From VSJD01 sp964617825 (GTDB lineage: Bacteria > Verrucomicrobiota > Kiritimatiellia > JAAZAB01): a stretch of 64,000 nucleotides of DNA. This document shows positions 63,768-64,000 of this stretch, in pieces (position 1 is the first letter of the stretch; each line of letters starts with the position of its first letter). Where the stretch lies: NCBI GenBank assembly GCA_964617825.1, contig CAZTWL010000012.1, positions 1 through 64,000 on the forward strand, in the 5' to 3' direction. Under the pieces are notes generated by a model. It had not been told where the DNA came from. It ran no database searches and worked only from the letters and a program-made list of their open reading frames with translations. The position numbers and the translations under genes are program-made.

Positions 63768-64000
63768 TCATTGCATAACATTAGGAAGGCGATTTCTGAA
63801 ACGCCAGAAGACCAGGGCCAGCGCAACGTAAATAATTGCCACAAAACATCCAACCTCGCCCAGCATCTTTTCCCCGGCCTGGGTCTTGGCCGTTAAAAGC
63901 AGATAGAATTGCTGGATGAAATAATTCCCGAAGCCGTGGGAAAGCACCGCAACCCAGACGCTTTCCGATACCAGGCGCAGCCATGCCAGGATAAGGCCCG
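63768..64000 (-). CDS. CPBP-family intramembrane protease, C-terminal part
   Basis: The last 77 codons of a gene that enters from the right edge; stop TGA at 63768-63770. The translation 'LAWLRLVSESVWVAVLSHGFGNYF' has the CPBP/Abi pattern, with the histidine of the last motif ('H..N'), followed by a membrane helix 'VGCFVAIIYVALALVFW' and a basic tail. The family includes CAAX prenyl proteases and many bacterial membrane proteins of unknown role. Confidence 0.8.
   Translation of the reverse strand, partial: GLILAWLRLVSESVWVAVLSHGFGNYFIQQFYLLLTAKTQAGEKMLGEVGCFVAIIYVALALVFWRFRNRLPNVMQ

Noticed and set aside
1..64000. CRISPR arrays, tRNA/rRNA genes, IS elements, integrases
   Set aside because: Looked for by eye on both strands; no regular spacer arrays, cloverleaf-like T-arms, transposase motifs or terminal repeats were seen.

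Overview
This 64 kb window looks like a carbohydrate-utilisation region of a PVC-type bacterium, most like Lentisphaerota or Kiritimatiellota (inference). The reasons are the mix of proteins: large secreted Gly/Asn/Thr-rich beta-helix proteins, uroporphyrinogen-decarboxylase-like and Gfo/Idh/MocA proteins, DUF4091/GH123, GH20 and GH109-type glycosidases, many poorly described TIM-barrel and beta-propeller proteins, a PocR-AraC regulator and an odd fused sugar ABC transporter. I found no rRNA, tRNA, CRISPR, phage or IS element. All genes except one (58673-61522) lie on the minus strand, so the region reads right to left.

Layout in transcription order. 63768-64000: C-terminus of a CPBP membrane protease. 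61715-63655: acetyl-esterase (CE7) and SGNH hydrolase. 58673-61522: the single plus-strand gene, a large TIM-barrel protein. 56827-58477: AlkD-like repair protein and patatin. 55057-56705: a GH123/DUF4091 glycosidase split by a 71-bp tandem duplication. 50829-54900: sugar-phosphate isomerase-like barrel, GH20 hexosaminidase, CE7 esterase. 49501-50604: GntR-LacI type regulator. 42544-49004: operon of a DapA/NanA aldolase, two small Cys-rich proteins, two beta-propeller proteins, an SDR and an aldo/keto reductase. 39556-42145: a TIM-barrel protein and a dehydrogenase. 28128-39090: TIM-barrel hydrolase, PocR-AraC regulator, SBP-permease fusion, second permease, MsmK/UgpC ATPase and a dehydrogenase. 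18806-27890: GH20-like protein, 1369-residue secreted protein and an alpha/alpha-barrel glycosidase. 12260-18294: two secreted beta-helix paralogues around a GH109-like enzyme. 1-12058: a long operon of GH20-like protein, PIG-L deacetylase, NodB-type deacetylase, arabinose/fucose-isomerase-like protein, creatinase-like M24 protein, sensory-rhodopsin-transducer (ASRT) protein, URO-D-like protein, a TIM-barrel protein, a phosphotriesterase-family hydrolase and a second copy of the TIM-barrel protein that runs off the window.

Taken together the GH20, GH109 and GH123 signatures, the two deacetylases, the acetyl esterases and the NanA-like aldolase suggest handling of N-acetylhexosamine-containing, O-acetylated glycans. 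Small products would enter through the fused ABC transporter and be converted by isomerases, dehydrogenases and aldolase. Paralogy is the strongest theme: at least five families occur twice in the window, two copies share a conserved upstream element, and one pair shows a 287-bp block of perfect identity. The substrate assignment is inference from families only.
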